Shown: positions 26,782 through 39,814, numbered from the stretch's first letter. The stretch: DNA of 64,000 bases from Pythium myriotylum (GCA_023091665.1 JALJCQ010000009.1:1302001-1366000); one strand, 5' to 3'. Numbers and translations are program-made. The notes: generated by a model not told the origin, from the letters alone.

Positions 26782-26853
26782 TGCGCCGCCGGGGAATCGA
26801 ACCCCGACCTCGTCCGTGGGAGGGACGAATCCTAACCATTAGACCAACGGCGC
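26782..26853 (-). tRNA. tRNA-Gly(CCC), copy 16
   Basis: Same sequence as 793-864. Confidence 0.95.
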
Positions 26854-27700
26854 ATCGCGAAACTCGCTTGTAGACGTTTTTTCACCACCCCCAAAAACCC
26901 TACCCCGCGCCCCGCAAATTTTCTGGACAGGCTACTGAATCTTTTGAATAGAGTCTATGAGTCTATTAAATTTTAACAGACACGACCTGCACCACACCCT
27001 CTGTCCGATGCTAACACACACTGCATGGTACACTCTCTTTGGCCCATTCTGTCCTTCCCCATCTGCTTACCAATGGCCTGCTTTCGTGGTGGTCATCTAC
27101 TCACCACTGCGTTGAGCATCTGCACGCTCTACATCGACTTCCGTGCCTCCAAGGAATCACTATGCTGACCTCGATAGACTCGCTTCGAAACGAAGCACTC
27201 TCTTTGGCAGTGCATCACCCCTCCCCAACGCCACGCTCTTCTCCACCACTCCACCACCCCGACATTTCAAACGGAACACTACGACAAAACAACCAAATCA
27301 TATCTCCAACCCGCCCCGGGTCCAGTGCATCACGAATACGAATATTGACAACACGAACACGACATGGTCCCAACACACACCCCGAACACGACGGATGGCA
27401 GTGACACCGCGCTCGTTTGTTTGGAACAGCTCGCCTCCCAGGATGATCAAACCACAGCCGGTGAGCAACGATAGAGTGCTTATCCATGGCTCGACTCGGT
27501 TTTGCCTGGCAAGTGGTCTGTCAACTCAGGCCAGACGACTCCTTTGTGCCTGCGGACAGTGTTCAACCCATGCACAGTGAATGGATCGAACCGATGGGCG
27601 TTGGTCCGTCGTGTCGCAACCCCCGAATTGCGCTCTCGCCACCAGCCGGTCGAAGGTCACCGGCGCACTACGCTCGGCCAGCGCCAGCGCCAGCGCCATC

Positions 27701-27766
27701 TGTCTCTGTCTCTGTCTCTGTCTCTGTCTCTGTCTCTGTCTCTGTCTCTGTCTCTGTCTCTGTCTC
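27701..27766. repeat. TGTCTC microsatellite, 11 copies
   Basis: Longest hexamer allele seen; a second 11-copy allele lies at 36264-36329. Confidence 0.9.
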
Positions 27767-28028
27767 TCTCCGCATTCGTGGGGCAGTGCGACTACGAGAG
27801 CAGGGGAAGTAATAGCGGATTGGGGCGGGGGTGGCGGCGGTGGAGCGGGGATGACGCGGGGCCAGGAGCAGGAGCGAGCGCCGGAGAAGGGCGCGAATCG
27901 GGTAGAAGAAGAGTGAGAAGAAGAGTTAGAGTTGTGGATGGAAATGGTATCATAGGGCTCTGCAGAGCGTCAGGTAGGGCTGGGTCGTGGCAAAACGTTG
28001 TGAAACGTGCTGTAAAGGGGCAAAACTG

Positions 28029-28100
28029 TGCGCCATCGGGGAATCGAACCCCGACCTCATCCTTGGAAGGGACGAATCCTAACCATTAGACCAATGGCGC
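28029..28100 (-). tRNA. tRNA-Gly(UCC), copy 17
   Basis: Same sequence as 311-382. Confidence 0.95.
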
Positions 28101-28510
28101 GATGCGGACCACGCTCAAACAGCCACACACACAAACACAACACAACTACCAAACACACAACGGCCAAACGCACACGACAAACAAAACGAATCGCTACGGA
28201 CACGACCCTCGAACGCCTGACGACACCCCCATCAGAACACAGACACACAGCGGCACACATACACCACCGCTCTTCTACAATCACACTCACACCCAAACAG
28301 CCCATCAAACACAAACACAAACACAAACACACTCACGCTCACACTTACACTTACACTTATACTCACAGTTCAACATCACCCGTCCCACTCCCAGCGACCA
28401 ATGCGAGCGATCCTTTGTCCCACGCTCCATTTGGGACGAGAGGCCTCTCGATCAAGGCGTCGCCATCGTGGTATCGTGCGTGGTGTTGGGTTTCGCAAAA
28501 CAAAGAGGAT

Positions 28511-28582
28511 TGCGCCGCCGGGGAATCGAACCCCGACCTCGTCCGTGGGAGGGACGAATCCTAACCATTAGACCAACGGCGC
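28511..28582 (-). tRNA. tRNA-Gly(CCC), copy 17
   Basis: Same sequence as 793-864. Confidence 0.95.
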
Positions 28583-29739
28583 ATCGCGAAACTCGCTTGT
28601 AGACGTTTTTTCACCACCCCCAAAAACCCTACCCCGCGCCCCGCAAATTTTCTGGACAGGCTACTGAATCTTTTGAATAGAGTCTATGAGTCTATTAAAT
28701 TTTAACAGACACGACCTGCACCACACCCTCTGTCCGATGCTAACACACACTGCATGGTACACTCTCTTTGGCCCATTCTGTCCTTCCCCATCTGCTTACC
28801 AATGGCCTGCTTTCGTGGTGGTCATCTACTCACCACTGCGTTGAGCATCTGCACGCTCAACATCGACTTCCGTGCCTCCAAGGAATCACTATGCTGACCT
28901 CGATAGACTCGCTTCGAAACGAAACACTCTCTTTGGCAGTGCATCACCCCTCCCCAACGCCACGCTCTTCTCCACCACTCCACCACCCCGACATTTCAAA
29001 CGGAACACTACGACAAAACAACCAAATCATATCTCCAACCCGCCCCGGGTCCAGTGCATCACGAATACGAATATTGACAACACGAACACGACATGGTCCC
29101 AACACACACCCCGAACACGACGGATGGCAGTGACACCGCGCTCGTTTGTTTGGAACAGCTCGCCTCCCAGGATGATCAAACCACAGCCGGTGAGCAACGA
29201 TAGAGTGCTTATCCATGGCTCGACTCGGTTTTGCCTGGCAAGTGGTCTGTCAACTCAGGCCAGACGACTCCTTTGTGCCTGCGGACAGTGTTCAACCCAT
29301 GCACAGTGAATGGATCGAACCGATGGGCGTTGGTCCGTCGTGTCGCAACCCCCGAATTGCGCTCTCGCCACCAGCCGGTCGAAGGTCACCGGCGCACTAC
29401 GCTCGGCCAGCGCCAGCGCCAGCGCCAGCGCCATCTGTCTCTGTCTCTGTCTCTGTCTCTGTCTCTGTCTCTGTCTCTCTCCGCATTCGTGGGGCAGTGC
29501 GACTACGAGAGCAGGGGAAGTAATAGCGGATTGGGGCGGGGGTGGCGGCGGTGGAGCGGGGATGACGCGGGGCCAGGAGCAGGAGCGAGCGCCGGAGAAG
29601 GGCGCGAATCGGGTAGAAGAAGAGTGAGAAGAAGAGTTAGAGTTGTGGATGGAAATGGTATCATAGGGCTCTGCAGAGCGTCAGGTAGGGCTGGGTCGTG
29701 GCAAAACGTTGTGAAACGTGCTGTAAAGGGGCAAAACTG

Positions 29740-29811
29740 TGCGCCATCGGGGAATCGAACCCCGACCTCATCCTTGGAAGGGACGAATCCTAACCATTAG
29801 ACCAATGGCGC
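29740..29811 (-). tRNA. tRNA-Gly(UCC), copy 18
   Basis: Same sequence as 311-382. Confidence 0.95.
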
Positions 29812-30221
29812 GATGCGGACCACGCTCAAACAGCCACACACACAAACACAACACAACTACCAAACACACAACGGCCAAACGCACACGACAAACAAAACGA
29901 ATCGCTACGGACACGACCCTCGAACGCCTGACGACACCCCCATCAGAACACAGACACACAGCGGCACACATACACCACCGCTCTTCTACAATCACACTCA
30001 CACCCAAACAGCCCATCAAACACAAACACAAACACAAACACACTCACGCTCACACTTACACTTACACTTATACTCACAGTTCAACATCACCCGTCCCACT
30101 CCCAGCGACCAATGCGAGCGATCCTTTGTCCCACGCTCCATTTGGGACGAGAGGCCTCTCGATCAAGGCGTCGCCATCGTGGTATCGTGCGTGGTGTTGG
30201 GTTTCGCAAAACAAAGAGGAT

Positions 30222-30293
30222 TGCGCCGCCGGGGAATCGAACCCCGACCTCGTCCGTGGGAGGGACGAATCCTAACCATTAGACCAACGGCGC
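30222..30293 (-). tRNA. tRNA-Gly(CCC), copy 18
   Basis: Same sequence as 793-864. Confidence 0.95.
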
Positions 30294-31444
30294 ATCGCGA
30301 AACTCGCTTGTAGACGTTTTTTCACCACCCCCAAAAACCCTACCCCGCGCCCCGCAAATTTTCTGGACAGGCTACTGAATCTTTTGAATAGAGTCTATGA
30401 GTCTATTAAATTTTAACAGACACGACCTGCACCACACCCTCTGTCCGATGCTAACACACACTGCATGGTACACTCTCTTTGGCCCATTCTGTCCTTCCCC
30501 ATCTGCTTACCAATGGCCTGCTTTCGTGGTGGTCATCTACTCACCACTGCGTTGAGCATCTGCACGCTCAACATCGACTTCCGTGCCTCCAAGGAATCAC
30601 TATGCTGACCTCGATAGACTCGCTTCGAAACGAAACACTCTCTTTGGCAGTGCATCACCCCTCCCCAACGCCACGCTCTTCTCCACCACTCCACCACCCC
30701 GACATTTCAAACGGAACACTACGACAAAACAACCAAATCATATCTCCAACCCGCCCCGGGTCCAGTGCATCACGAATACGAATATTGACAACACGAACAC
30801 GACATGGTCCCAACACACACCCCGAACACGACGGATGGCAGTGACACCGCGCGCTCGTTTGTTTGGAACAGCTCGCCTCCCAGGATGATCACACCACAGC
30901 CGGTGAGCAACGATAGAGTGCTTATCCATGGCTCGACTCGGTTTTGCCTGGCAAGTGGTCTGTCAACTCAGGCCAGACGACTCCTTTGTGCCTGCGGACA
31001 GTGTTCAACCCATGCACAGTGAATGGATCGAACCGATGGGCGTCGTGTCGCAACCCCCGAATTGCGCTCTCGCCACCAGCCGGTCGAAGGTCACCGGCGC
31101 ACTACGCTCGGCCAGCGCCAGCGCCAGCGCCAGCGCCATCTGTCTCTGTCTCTGTCTCTGTCTCTGTCTCTGTCTCTGTCTCTCTCCGCATTCGTGGGGC
31201 AGTGCGACTACGAGAGCAGGGGAAGTAATAGCGGATTGGGGCGGGGGTGGCGGCGGTGGAGCGGGGATGACGCGGGGCCAGGAGCAGGAGCGAGCGCCGG
31301 AGAAGGGCGCGAATCGGGTAGAAGAAGAGTGAGAAGAAGAGTTAGAGTTGTGGATGGAAATGGTATCATAGGGCTCTGCAGAGCGTCAGGTAGGGCTGGG
31401 TCGTGGCAAAACGTTGTGAAACGTGCTGTAAAGGGGCAAAACTG

Positions 31445-31516
31445 TGCGCCGCCGGGGAATCGAACCCCGACCTCGTCCGTGGGAGGGACGAATCCTAACC
31501 ATTAGACCAACGGCGC
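31445..31516 (-). tRNA. tRNA-Gly(CCC) in the position of a UCC gene (deletion unit)
   Basis: The tRNA itself is a complete CCC copy. Its left flank, including the TTTT terminator, is the one that normally adjoins the UCC gene, and its right flank is the normal CCC 5' flank. The UCC gene and the ~0.4-kb inter-tRNA spacer are absent, so the unit is 1231 bp. The junction lies within or beside the six bases shared at the tRNA 3' ends. This is the expected product of homologous recombination between the two tRNA genes. Confidence 0.95.
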
Positions 31517-32675
31517 ATCGCGAAACTCGCTTGTAGACGTTTTTTCACCACCCCCGAAAACCCTACCCCGCGCCACGCAAATTTTCTGGACAGGCTACTG
31601 AATCTTTTGAATAGAGTCTATGAGTCTATTAAATTTTAACAGACACGACCTGCACCACACCCTCTGTCCGATGCTAACACACACTGCATGGTACACTCTC
31701 TTTGGCCCATTCTGTCCTTCCCCATCTGCTTACCAATGGCCTGCTTTCGTGGTGGTCATCTACTCACCACTGCGTTGAGCATCTGCACGCTCTACATCGA
31801 CTTCCGTGCCTCCAAGGAATCACTATGCTGACCTCGATAGACTCGCTTCGAAACGAAACACTCTCTTTGGCAGTGCATCACCCCTCCCCAACGCCACGCT
31901 CTTCTCCACCACTCCACCACCCCGACATTTCAAACGGAACACTACGACAAAACAACCAAATCATATCTCCAACCCGCCCCGGGTCCAGTGCATCACGAAT
32001 ACGAATATTGACAACACGAACACGACATGGTCCCAACACACACCCCGAACACGACGGATGGCAGTGACACCGCGCGCTCGTTTGTTTGGAACAGCTCGCC
32101 TCCCAGGATGATCAAACCACAGCCGGTGAGCAACGATAGAGTGCTTATCCATGGCTCGACTCGGTTTTGCCTGGCAAGTGGTCTGTCAACTCAGGCCAGA
32201 CGACTCCTTTGTGCCTGCGGACAGTGTTCAACCCATGCACAGTGAATGGATCGAACCGATGGGCGTTGGTCCGTCGTGTCGCAACCCCCGAATTGCGCTC
32301 TCGCCACCAGCCGGTCGAAGGTCACCGGCGCACTACGCTCGGCCAGCGCCAGCGCCAGCGCCAGCGCCATCTGTCTCTGTCTCTGTCTCTGTCTCTGTCT
32401 CTGTCTCTGTCTCTCTCCGCATTCGTGGGGCAGTGCGACTACGAGAGCAGGGGAAGTAATAGCGGATTGGGGCGGGGGTGGCGGCGGTGGAGCGGGGATG
32501 ACGCGGGGCCAGGAGCAGGAGCGAGCGCCGGAGAAGGGCGCGAATCGGGTAGAAGAAGAGTGAGAAGAAGAGTTAGAGTTGTGGATGGAAATGGTATCAT
32601 AGGGCTCTGCAGAGCGTCAGGTAGGGCTGGGTCGTGGCAAAACGTTGTGAAACGTGCTGTAAAGGGGCAAAACTG

Positions 32676-32747
32676 TGCGCCATCGGGGAATCGAACCCCG
32701 ACCTCATCCTTGGAAGGGACGAATCCTAACCATTAGACCAATGGCGC
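32676..32747 (-). tRNA. tRNA-Gly(UCC), copy 19
   Basis: Same sequence as 311-382. Confidence 0.95.
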
Positions 32748-33157
32748 GATGCGGACCACGCTCAAACAGCCACACACACAAACACAACACAACTACCAAA
32801 CACACAACGGCCAAACGCACACGACAAACAAAACGAATCGCTACGGACACGACCCTCGAACGCCTGACGACACCCCCATCAGAACACAGACACACAGCGG
32901 CACACATACACCACCGCTCTTCTACAATCACACTCACACCCAAACAGCCCATCAAACACAAACACAAACACAAACACACTCACGCTCACACTTACACTTA
33001 CACTTATACTCACAGTTCAACATCACCCGTCCCACTCCCAGCGACCAATGCGAGCGATCCTTTGTCCCACGCTCCATTTGGGACGAGAGGCCTCTCGATC
33101 AAGGCGTCGCCATCGTGGTATCGTGCGTGGTGTTGGGTTTCGCAAAACAAAGAGGAT

Positions 33158-33229
33158 TGCGCCGCCGGGGAATCGAACCCCGACCTCGTCCGTGGGAGGG
33201 ACGAATCCTAACCATTAGACCAACGGCGC
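33158..33229 (-). tRNA. tRNA-Gly(CCC), copy 20
   Basis: Same sequence as 793-864. Confidence 0.95.
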
Positions 33230-34386
33230 ATCGCGAAACTCGCTTGTAGACGTTTTTTCACCACCCCCAAAAACCCTACCCCGCGCCCCGCAAATTTTCT
33301 GGACAGGCTACTGAATCTTTTGAATAGAGTCTATGAGTCTATTAAATTTTAACAGACACGACCTGCACCACACCCTCTGTCCGATGCTAACACACACTGC
33401 ATGGTACACTCTCTTTGGCCCATTCTGTCCTTCCCCATCTGCTTACCAATGGCCTGCTTTCGTGGTGGTCATCTACTCACCACTGCGTTGAGCATCTGCA
33501 CGCTCTACATCGACTTCCGTGCCTCCAAGGAATCACTATGCTGACCTCGATAGACTCGCTTCGAAACGAAACACTCTCTTTGGCAGTGCATCACCCCTCC
33601 CCAACGCCACGCTCTTCTCCACCACTCCACCACCCCGACATTTCAAACGGAACACTACGACAAAACAACCAAATCATATCTCCAACCCGCCCCGGGTCCA
33701 GTGCATCACGAATACGAATATTGACAACACGAACACGACATGGTCCCAACACACACCCCGAACACGACGGATGGCAGTGACACCGCGCTCGTTTGTTTGG
33801 AACAGCTCGCCTCCCAGGATGATCAAACCACAGCCGGTGAGCAACGATAGAGTGCTTATCCATGGCTCGACTCGGTTTTGCCTGGCAAGTGGTCTGTCAA
33901 CTCAGGCCAGACGACTCCTTTGTGCCTGCGGACAGTGTTCAACCCATGCACAGTGAATGGATCGAACCGATGGGCGCTGGTCCGTCGTGTCGCAACCCCC
34001 GAATTGCGCTCTCGCCACCAGCCGGTCGAAGGTCACCGGCGCACTACGCTCGGCCAGCGCCAGCGCCAGCGCCAGCGCCATCTGTCTCTGTCTCTGTCTC
34101 TGTCTCTGTCTCTGTCTCTGTCTCTCTCCGCATTCGTGGGGCAGTGCGACTACGAGAGCAGGGGAAGTAATAGCGGATTGGGGCGGGGGTGGCGGCGGTG
34201 GAGCGGGGATGACGCGGGGCCAGGAGCAGGAGCGAGCGCCGGAGAAGGGCGCGAATCGGGTAGAAGAAGAGTGAGAAGAAGAGTTAGAGTTGTGGATGGA
34301 AATGGTATCATAGGGCTCTGCAGAGCGTCAGGTAGGGCTGGGTCGTGGCAAAACGTTGTGAAACGTGCTGTAAAGGGGCAAAACTG

Positions 34387-34458
34387 TGCGCCATCGGGGA
34401 ATCGAACCCCGACCTCATCCTTGGAAGGGACGAATCCTAACCATTAGACCAATGGCGC
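34387..34458 (-). tRNA. tRNA-Gly(UCC), copy 20
   Basis: Same sequence as 311-382. Confidence 0.95.
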
Positions 34459-34862
34459 GATGCGGACCACGCTCAAACAGCCACACACACAAACACAACA
34501 CAACTACCAAACACACAACGGCCAAACGCACACGACAAACAAAACGAATCGCTACGGACACGACCCTCGAACGCCTGACGACACCCCCATCAGAACACAG
34601 ACACACAGCGGCACACATACACCACCGCTCTTCTACAATCACACTCACACCCAAACAGCCCATCAAACACAAACACAAACACACCCACGCTCACACTTAC
34701 ACTTACACTTATACTCACAGTTCAACATCACCCGTCCCACTCCCAGCGACCAATGCGAGCGATCCTTTGTCCCACGCTCCATTTGGGACGAGAGGCCTCT
34801 CGATCAAGGCGTCGCCATCGTGGTATCGTGCGTGGTGTTGGGTTTCGCAAAACAAAGAGGAT

Positions 34863-34934
34863 TGCGCCGCCGGGGAATCGAACCCCGACCTCGTCCGTGG
34901 GAGGGACGAATCCTAACCATTAGACCAATGGCGC
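34863..34934 (-). tRNA. Chimeric tRNA-Gly(CCC), chimera 1
   Basis: The 3' acceptor strand, T-arm and CCC anticodon arm are those of the CCC gene, while the 5' acceptor strand (GCGCCAU) and 5' flank are those of the UCC gene. The acceptor stem therefore has a mismatch A6-C67 beside the U7-G66 wobble, leaving five Watson-Crick pairs. The A and B boxes and the terminator are intact, so it should be transcribed. Whether it folds and is charged stably is open. Confidence 0.93.
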
Positions 34935-35344
34935 GATGCGGACCACGCTCAAACAGCCACACACACAAACACAACACAACTACCAAACACACAACGGCCA
35001 AACGCACACGACAAACAAAACGAATCGCTACGGACACGACCCTCGAACGCCTGACGACACCCCCATCAGAACACAGACACACAGCGGCACACATACACCA
35101 CCGCTCTTCTACAATCACACTCACACCCAAACAGCCCATCAAACACAAACACAAACACAAACACACTCACGCTCACACTTACACTTACACTTATACTCAC
35201 AGTTCAACATCACCCGTCCCACTCCCAGCGACCAATGCGAGCGATCCTTTGTCCCACGCTCCATTTGGGACGAGAGGCCTCTCGATCAAGGCGTCGCCAT
35301 CGTGGTATCGTGCGTGGTGTTGGGTTTCGCAAAACAAAGAGGAT

Positions 35345-35416
35345 TGCGCCGCCGGGGAATCGAACCCCGACCTCGTCCGTGGGAGGGACGAATCCTAACC
35401 ATTAGACCAACGGCGC
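35345..35416 (-). tRNA. tRNA-Gly(CCC), copy 21
   Basis: Same sequence as 793-864. Confidence 0.95.
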
Positions 35417-36263
35417 ATCGCGAAACTCGCTTGTAGACGTTTTTTCACCACCCCCAAAAACCCTACCCCGCGCCACGCAAATTTTCTGGACAGGCTACTG
35501 AATCTTTTGAATAGAGTCTATGAGTCTATTAAATTTTAACAGACACGACCTGCACCACACCCTCTGTCCGATGCTAACACACACTGCATGGTACACTCTC
35601 TTTGGCCCATTCTGTCCTTCCCCATCTGCTTACCAATGGCCTGCTTTCGTGGTGGTCATCTACTCACCACTGCGTTGAGCATCTGCACGCTCTACATCGA
35701 CTTCCGTGCCTCCAAGGAATCACTATGCTGACCTCGATAGACTCGCTTCGAAACGAAACACTCTCTTTGGCAGTGCATCACCCCTCCCCAACGCCACGCT
35801 CTTCTCCACCACTCCACCACCCCGACATTTCAAACGGAACACTACGACAAAACAACCAAATCATATCTCCAACCCGCCCCGGGTCCAGTGCATCACGAAT
35901 ACGAATATTGACAACACGAACACGACATGGTCCCAACACACACCCCGAACACGACGGATGGCAGTGACACCGCGCTCGTTTGTTTGGAACAGCTCGCCTC
36001 CCAGGATGATCAAACCACAGCCGGTGAGCAACGATAGAGTGCTTATCCATGGCTCGACTCGGTTTTGCCTGGCAAGTGGTCTGTCAACTCAGGCCAGACG
36101 ACTCCTTTGTGCCTGCGGACAGTGTTCAACCCATGCACAGTGAATGGATCGAACCGATGGGCGTTGGTCCGTCGTGTCGCAACCCCCGAATTGCGCTCTC
36201 GCCACCAGCCGGTCGAAGGTCACCGGCGCACTACGCTCGGCCAGCGCCAGCGCCAGCGCCATC

Positions 36264-36329
36264 TGTCTCTGTCTCTGTCTCTGTCTCTGTCTCTGTCTCT
36301 GTCTCTGTCTCTGTCTCTGTCTCTGTCTC
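36264..36329. repeat. TGTCTC microsatellite, 11 copies
   Basis: Same length as the allele at 27701-27766, 8.5 kb away in the array. Confidence 0.9.
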
Positions 36330-36591
36330 TCTCCGCATTCGTGGGGCAGTGCGACTACGAGAGCAGGGGAAGTAATAGCGGATTGGGGCGGGGGTGGCGG
36401 CGGTGGAGCGGGGATGACGCGGGGCCAGGAGCAGGAGCGAGCGCCGGAGAAGGGCGCGAATCGGGTAGAAGAAGAGTGAGAAGAAGAGTTAGAGTTGTGG
36501 ATGGAAATGGTATCATAGGGCTCTGCAGAGCGTCAGGTAGGGCTGGGTCGTGGCAAAACGTTGTGAAACGTGCTGTAAAGGGGCAAAACTG

Positions 36592-36663
36592 TGCGCCATC
36601 GGGGAATCGAACCCCGACCTCATCCTTGGAAGGGACGAATCCTAACCATTAGACCAATGGCGC
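36592..36663 (-). tRNA. tRNA-Gly(UCC), copy 21
   Basis: Same sequence as 311-382. Confidence 0.95.
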
Positions 36664-37067
36664 GATGCGGACCACGCTCAAACAGCCACACACACAAACA
36701 CAACACAACTACCAAACACACAACGGCCAAACGCACACGACAAACAAAACGAATCGCTACGGACACGACCCTCGAACGCCTGACGACACCCCCATCAGAA
36801 CACAGACACACAGCGGCACACATACACCACCGCTCTTCTACAATCACACTCACACCCAAACAGCCCATCAAACACAAACACAAACACACCCACGCTCACA
36901 CTTACACTTACACTTATACTCACAGTTCAACATCACCCGTCCCACTCCCAGCGACCAATGCGAGCGATCCTTTGTCCCACGCTCCATTTGGGACGAGAGG
37001 CCTCTCGATCAAGGCGTCGCCATCGTGGTATCGTGCGTGGTGTTGGGTTTCGCAAAACAAAGAGGAT

Positions 37068-37139
37068 TGCGCCGCCGGGGAATCGAACCCCGACCTCGTC
37101 CGTGGGAGGGACGAATCCTAACCATTAGACCAATGGCGC
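37068..37139 (-). tRNA. Chimeric tRNA-Gly(CCC), chimera 2
   Basis: Same junction and same A6-C67 mismatch as 34863-34934. Confidence 0.92.
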
Positions 37140-37543
37140 GATGCGGACCACGCTCAAACAGCCACACACACAAACACAACACAACTACCAAACACACAAC
37201 GGCCAAACGCACACGACAAACAAAACGAATCGCTACGGACACGACCCTCGAACGCCTGACGACACCCCCATCAGAACACAGACACACAGCGGCACACATA
37301 CACCACCGCTCTTCTACAATCACACTCACACCCAAACAGCCCATCAAACACAAACACAAACACACCCACGCTCACACTTACACTTACACTTATACTCACA
37401 GTTCAACATCACCCGTCCCACTCCCAGCGACCAATGCGAGCGATCCTTTGTCCCACGCTCCATTTGGGACGAGAGGCCTCTCGATCAAGGCGTCGCCATC
37501 GTGGTATCGTGCGTGGTGTTGGGTTTCGCAAAACAAAGAGGAT

Positions 37544-37615
37544 TGCGCCGCCGGGGAATCGAACCCCGACCTCGTCCGTGGGAGGGACGAATCCTAACCA
37601 TTAGACCAATGGCGC
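37544..37615 (-). tRNA. Chimeric tRNA-Gly(CCC), chimera 3
   Basis: Same as 34863-34934. Confidence 0.92.
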
Positions 37616-38019
37616 GATGCGGACCACGCTCAAACAGCCACACACACAAACACAACACAACTACCAAACACACAACGGCCAAACGCACACGACAAACAAA
37701 ACGAATCGCTACGGACACGACCCTCGAACGCCTGACGACACCCCCATCAGAACACAGACACACAGCGGCACACATACACCACCGCTCTTCTACAATCACA
37801 CTCACACCCAAACAGCCCATCAAACACAAACACAAACACACCCACGCTCACACTTACACTTACACTTATACTCACAGTTCAACATCACCCGTCCCACTCC
37901 CAGCGACCAATGCGAGCGATCCTTTGTCCCACGCTCCATTTGGGACGAGAGGCCTCTCGATCAAGGCGTCGCCATCGTGGTATCGTGCGTGGTGTTGGGT
38001 TTCGCAAAACAAAGAGGAT

Positions 38020-38091
38020 TGCGCCGCCGGGGAATCGAACCCCGACCTCGTCCGTGGGAGGGACGAATCCTAACCATTAGACCAATGGCGC
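38020..38091 (-). tRNA. Chimeric tRNA-Gly(CCC), chimera 4
   Basis: Same as 34863-34934. Confidence 0.92.
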
Positions 38092-38501
38092 GATGCGGAC
38101 CACGCTCAAACAGCCACACACACAAACACAACACAACTACCAAACACACAACGGCCAAACGCACACGACAAACAAAACGAATCGCTACGGACACGACCCT
38201 CGAACGCCTGACGACACCCCCATCAGAACACAGACACACAGCGGCACACATACACCACCGCTCTTCTACAATCACACTCACACCCAAACAGCCCATCAAA
38301 CACAAACACAAACACAAACACACTCACGCTCACACTTACACTTACACTTATACTCACAGTTCAACATCACCCGTCCCACTCCCAGCGACCAATGCGAGCG
38401 ATCCTTTGTCCCACGCTCCATTTGGGACGAGAGGCCTCTCGATCAAGGCGTCGCCATCGTGGTATCGTGCGTGGTGTTGGGTTTCGCAAAACAAAGAGGA
38501 T

Positions 38502-38573
38502 TGCGCCGCCGGGGAATCGAACCCCGACCTCGTCCGTGGGAGGGACGAATCCTAACCATTAGACCAACGGCGC
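38502..38573 (-). tRNA. tRNA-Gly(CCC), copy 22
   Basis: Same sequence as 793-864. Confidence 0.95.
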
Positions 38574-39742
38574 ATCGCGAAACTCGCTTGTAGACGTTTT
38601 TTCACCACCCCCAAAAACCCTACCCCGCGCCACGCAAATTTTCTGGACAGGCTACTGAATCTTTTGAATAGAGTCTATGAGTCTATTAAATTTTAACAGA
38701 CACGACCTGCACCACACCCTCTGTCCGATGCTAACACACACTGCATGGTACACTCTCTTTGGCCCATTCTGTCCTTCCCCATCTGCTTACCAATGGCCTG
38801 CTTTCGTGGTGGTCATCTACTCACCACTGCGTTGAGCATCTGCACGCTCTACATCGACTTCCGTGCCTCCAAGGAATCACTATGCTGACCTCGATAGACT
38901 CGCTTCGAAACGAAACACTCTCTTTGGCAGTGCATCACCCCTCCCCAACGCCACGCTCTTCTCCACCACTCCACCACCCCGACATTTCAAACGGAACACT
39001 ACGACAAAACAACCAAATCATATCTCCAACCCGCCCCGGGTCCAGTGCATCACGAATACGAATATTGACAACACGAACACGACATGGTCCCAACACACAC
39101 CCCGAACACGACGGATGGCAGTGACACCGCGCTCGTTTGTTTGGAACAGCTCGCCTCCCAGGATGATCAAACCACAGCCGGTGAGCAACGATAGAGTGCT
39201 TATCCATGGCTCGACTCGGTTTTGCCTGGCAAGTGGTCTGTCAACTCAGGCCAGACGACTCCTTTGTGCCTGCGGACAGTGTTCAACCCATGCACAGTGA
39301 ATGGATCGAACCGATGGGCGTTGGTCCGTCGTGTCGCAACCCCCGAATTGCGCTCTCGCCACCAGCCGGTCGAAGGTCACCGGCGCACTACGCTCGGCCA
39401 GCGCCAGCGCCAGCGCCAGCGCCATCTGTCTCTGTCTCTGTCTCTGTCTCTGTCTCTGTCTCTGTCTCTGTCTCTGTCTCTCTCCGCATTCGTGGGGCAG
39501 TGCGACTACGAGAGCAGGGGAAGTAATAGCGGATTGGGGCGGGGGTGGCGGCGGTGGAGCGGGGATGACGCGGGGCCAGGAGCAGGAGCGAGCGCCGGAG
39601 AAGGGCGCGAATCGGGTAGAAGAAGAGTGAGAAGAAGAGTTAGAGTTGTGGATGGAAATGGTATCATAGGGCTCTGCAGAGCGTCAGGTAGGGCTGGGTC
39701 GTGGCAAAACGTTGTGAAACGTGCTGTAAAGGGGCAAAACTG

Positions 39743-39814
39743 TGCGCCATCGGGGAATCGAACCCCGACCTCATCCTTGGAAGGGACGAATCCTAACCAT
39801 TAGACCAATGGCGC
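39743..39814 (-). tRNA. tRNA-Gly(UCC), copy 22 (last)
   Basis: Same sequence as 311-382. The following spacer is the shorter form with the T-to-C change, as in the amplified block. Confidence 0.95.

Larger units (their letters stand above)
34387..35416. repeat. Unit with a duplicated inter-tRNA segment
   Basis: The order is UCC gene (34387), spacer, chimeric gene (34863), second spacer copy, CCC gene (35345). This is the gain product of the exchange type whose loss product is seen at 31445, although the crossover points differ. The first spacer copy has a T-to-C change (CACCCACGC) near 34684 that the second lacks. Confidence 0.93.
36592..38573. repeat. Unit with four tandem inter-tRNA segments
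   Basis: The order is UCC gene (36592), then three chimeric tRNA genes (37068, 37544, 38020) at an exact 476-bp period, then the CCC gene (38502). The first three spacer copies share the T-to-C change and the 6-bp-shorter ACACAA run; the fourth has neither. This points to amplification of one duplicated block like that at 34387. Confidence 0.94.
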
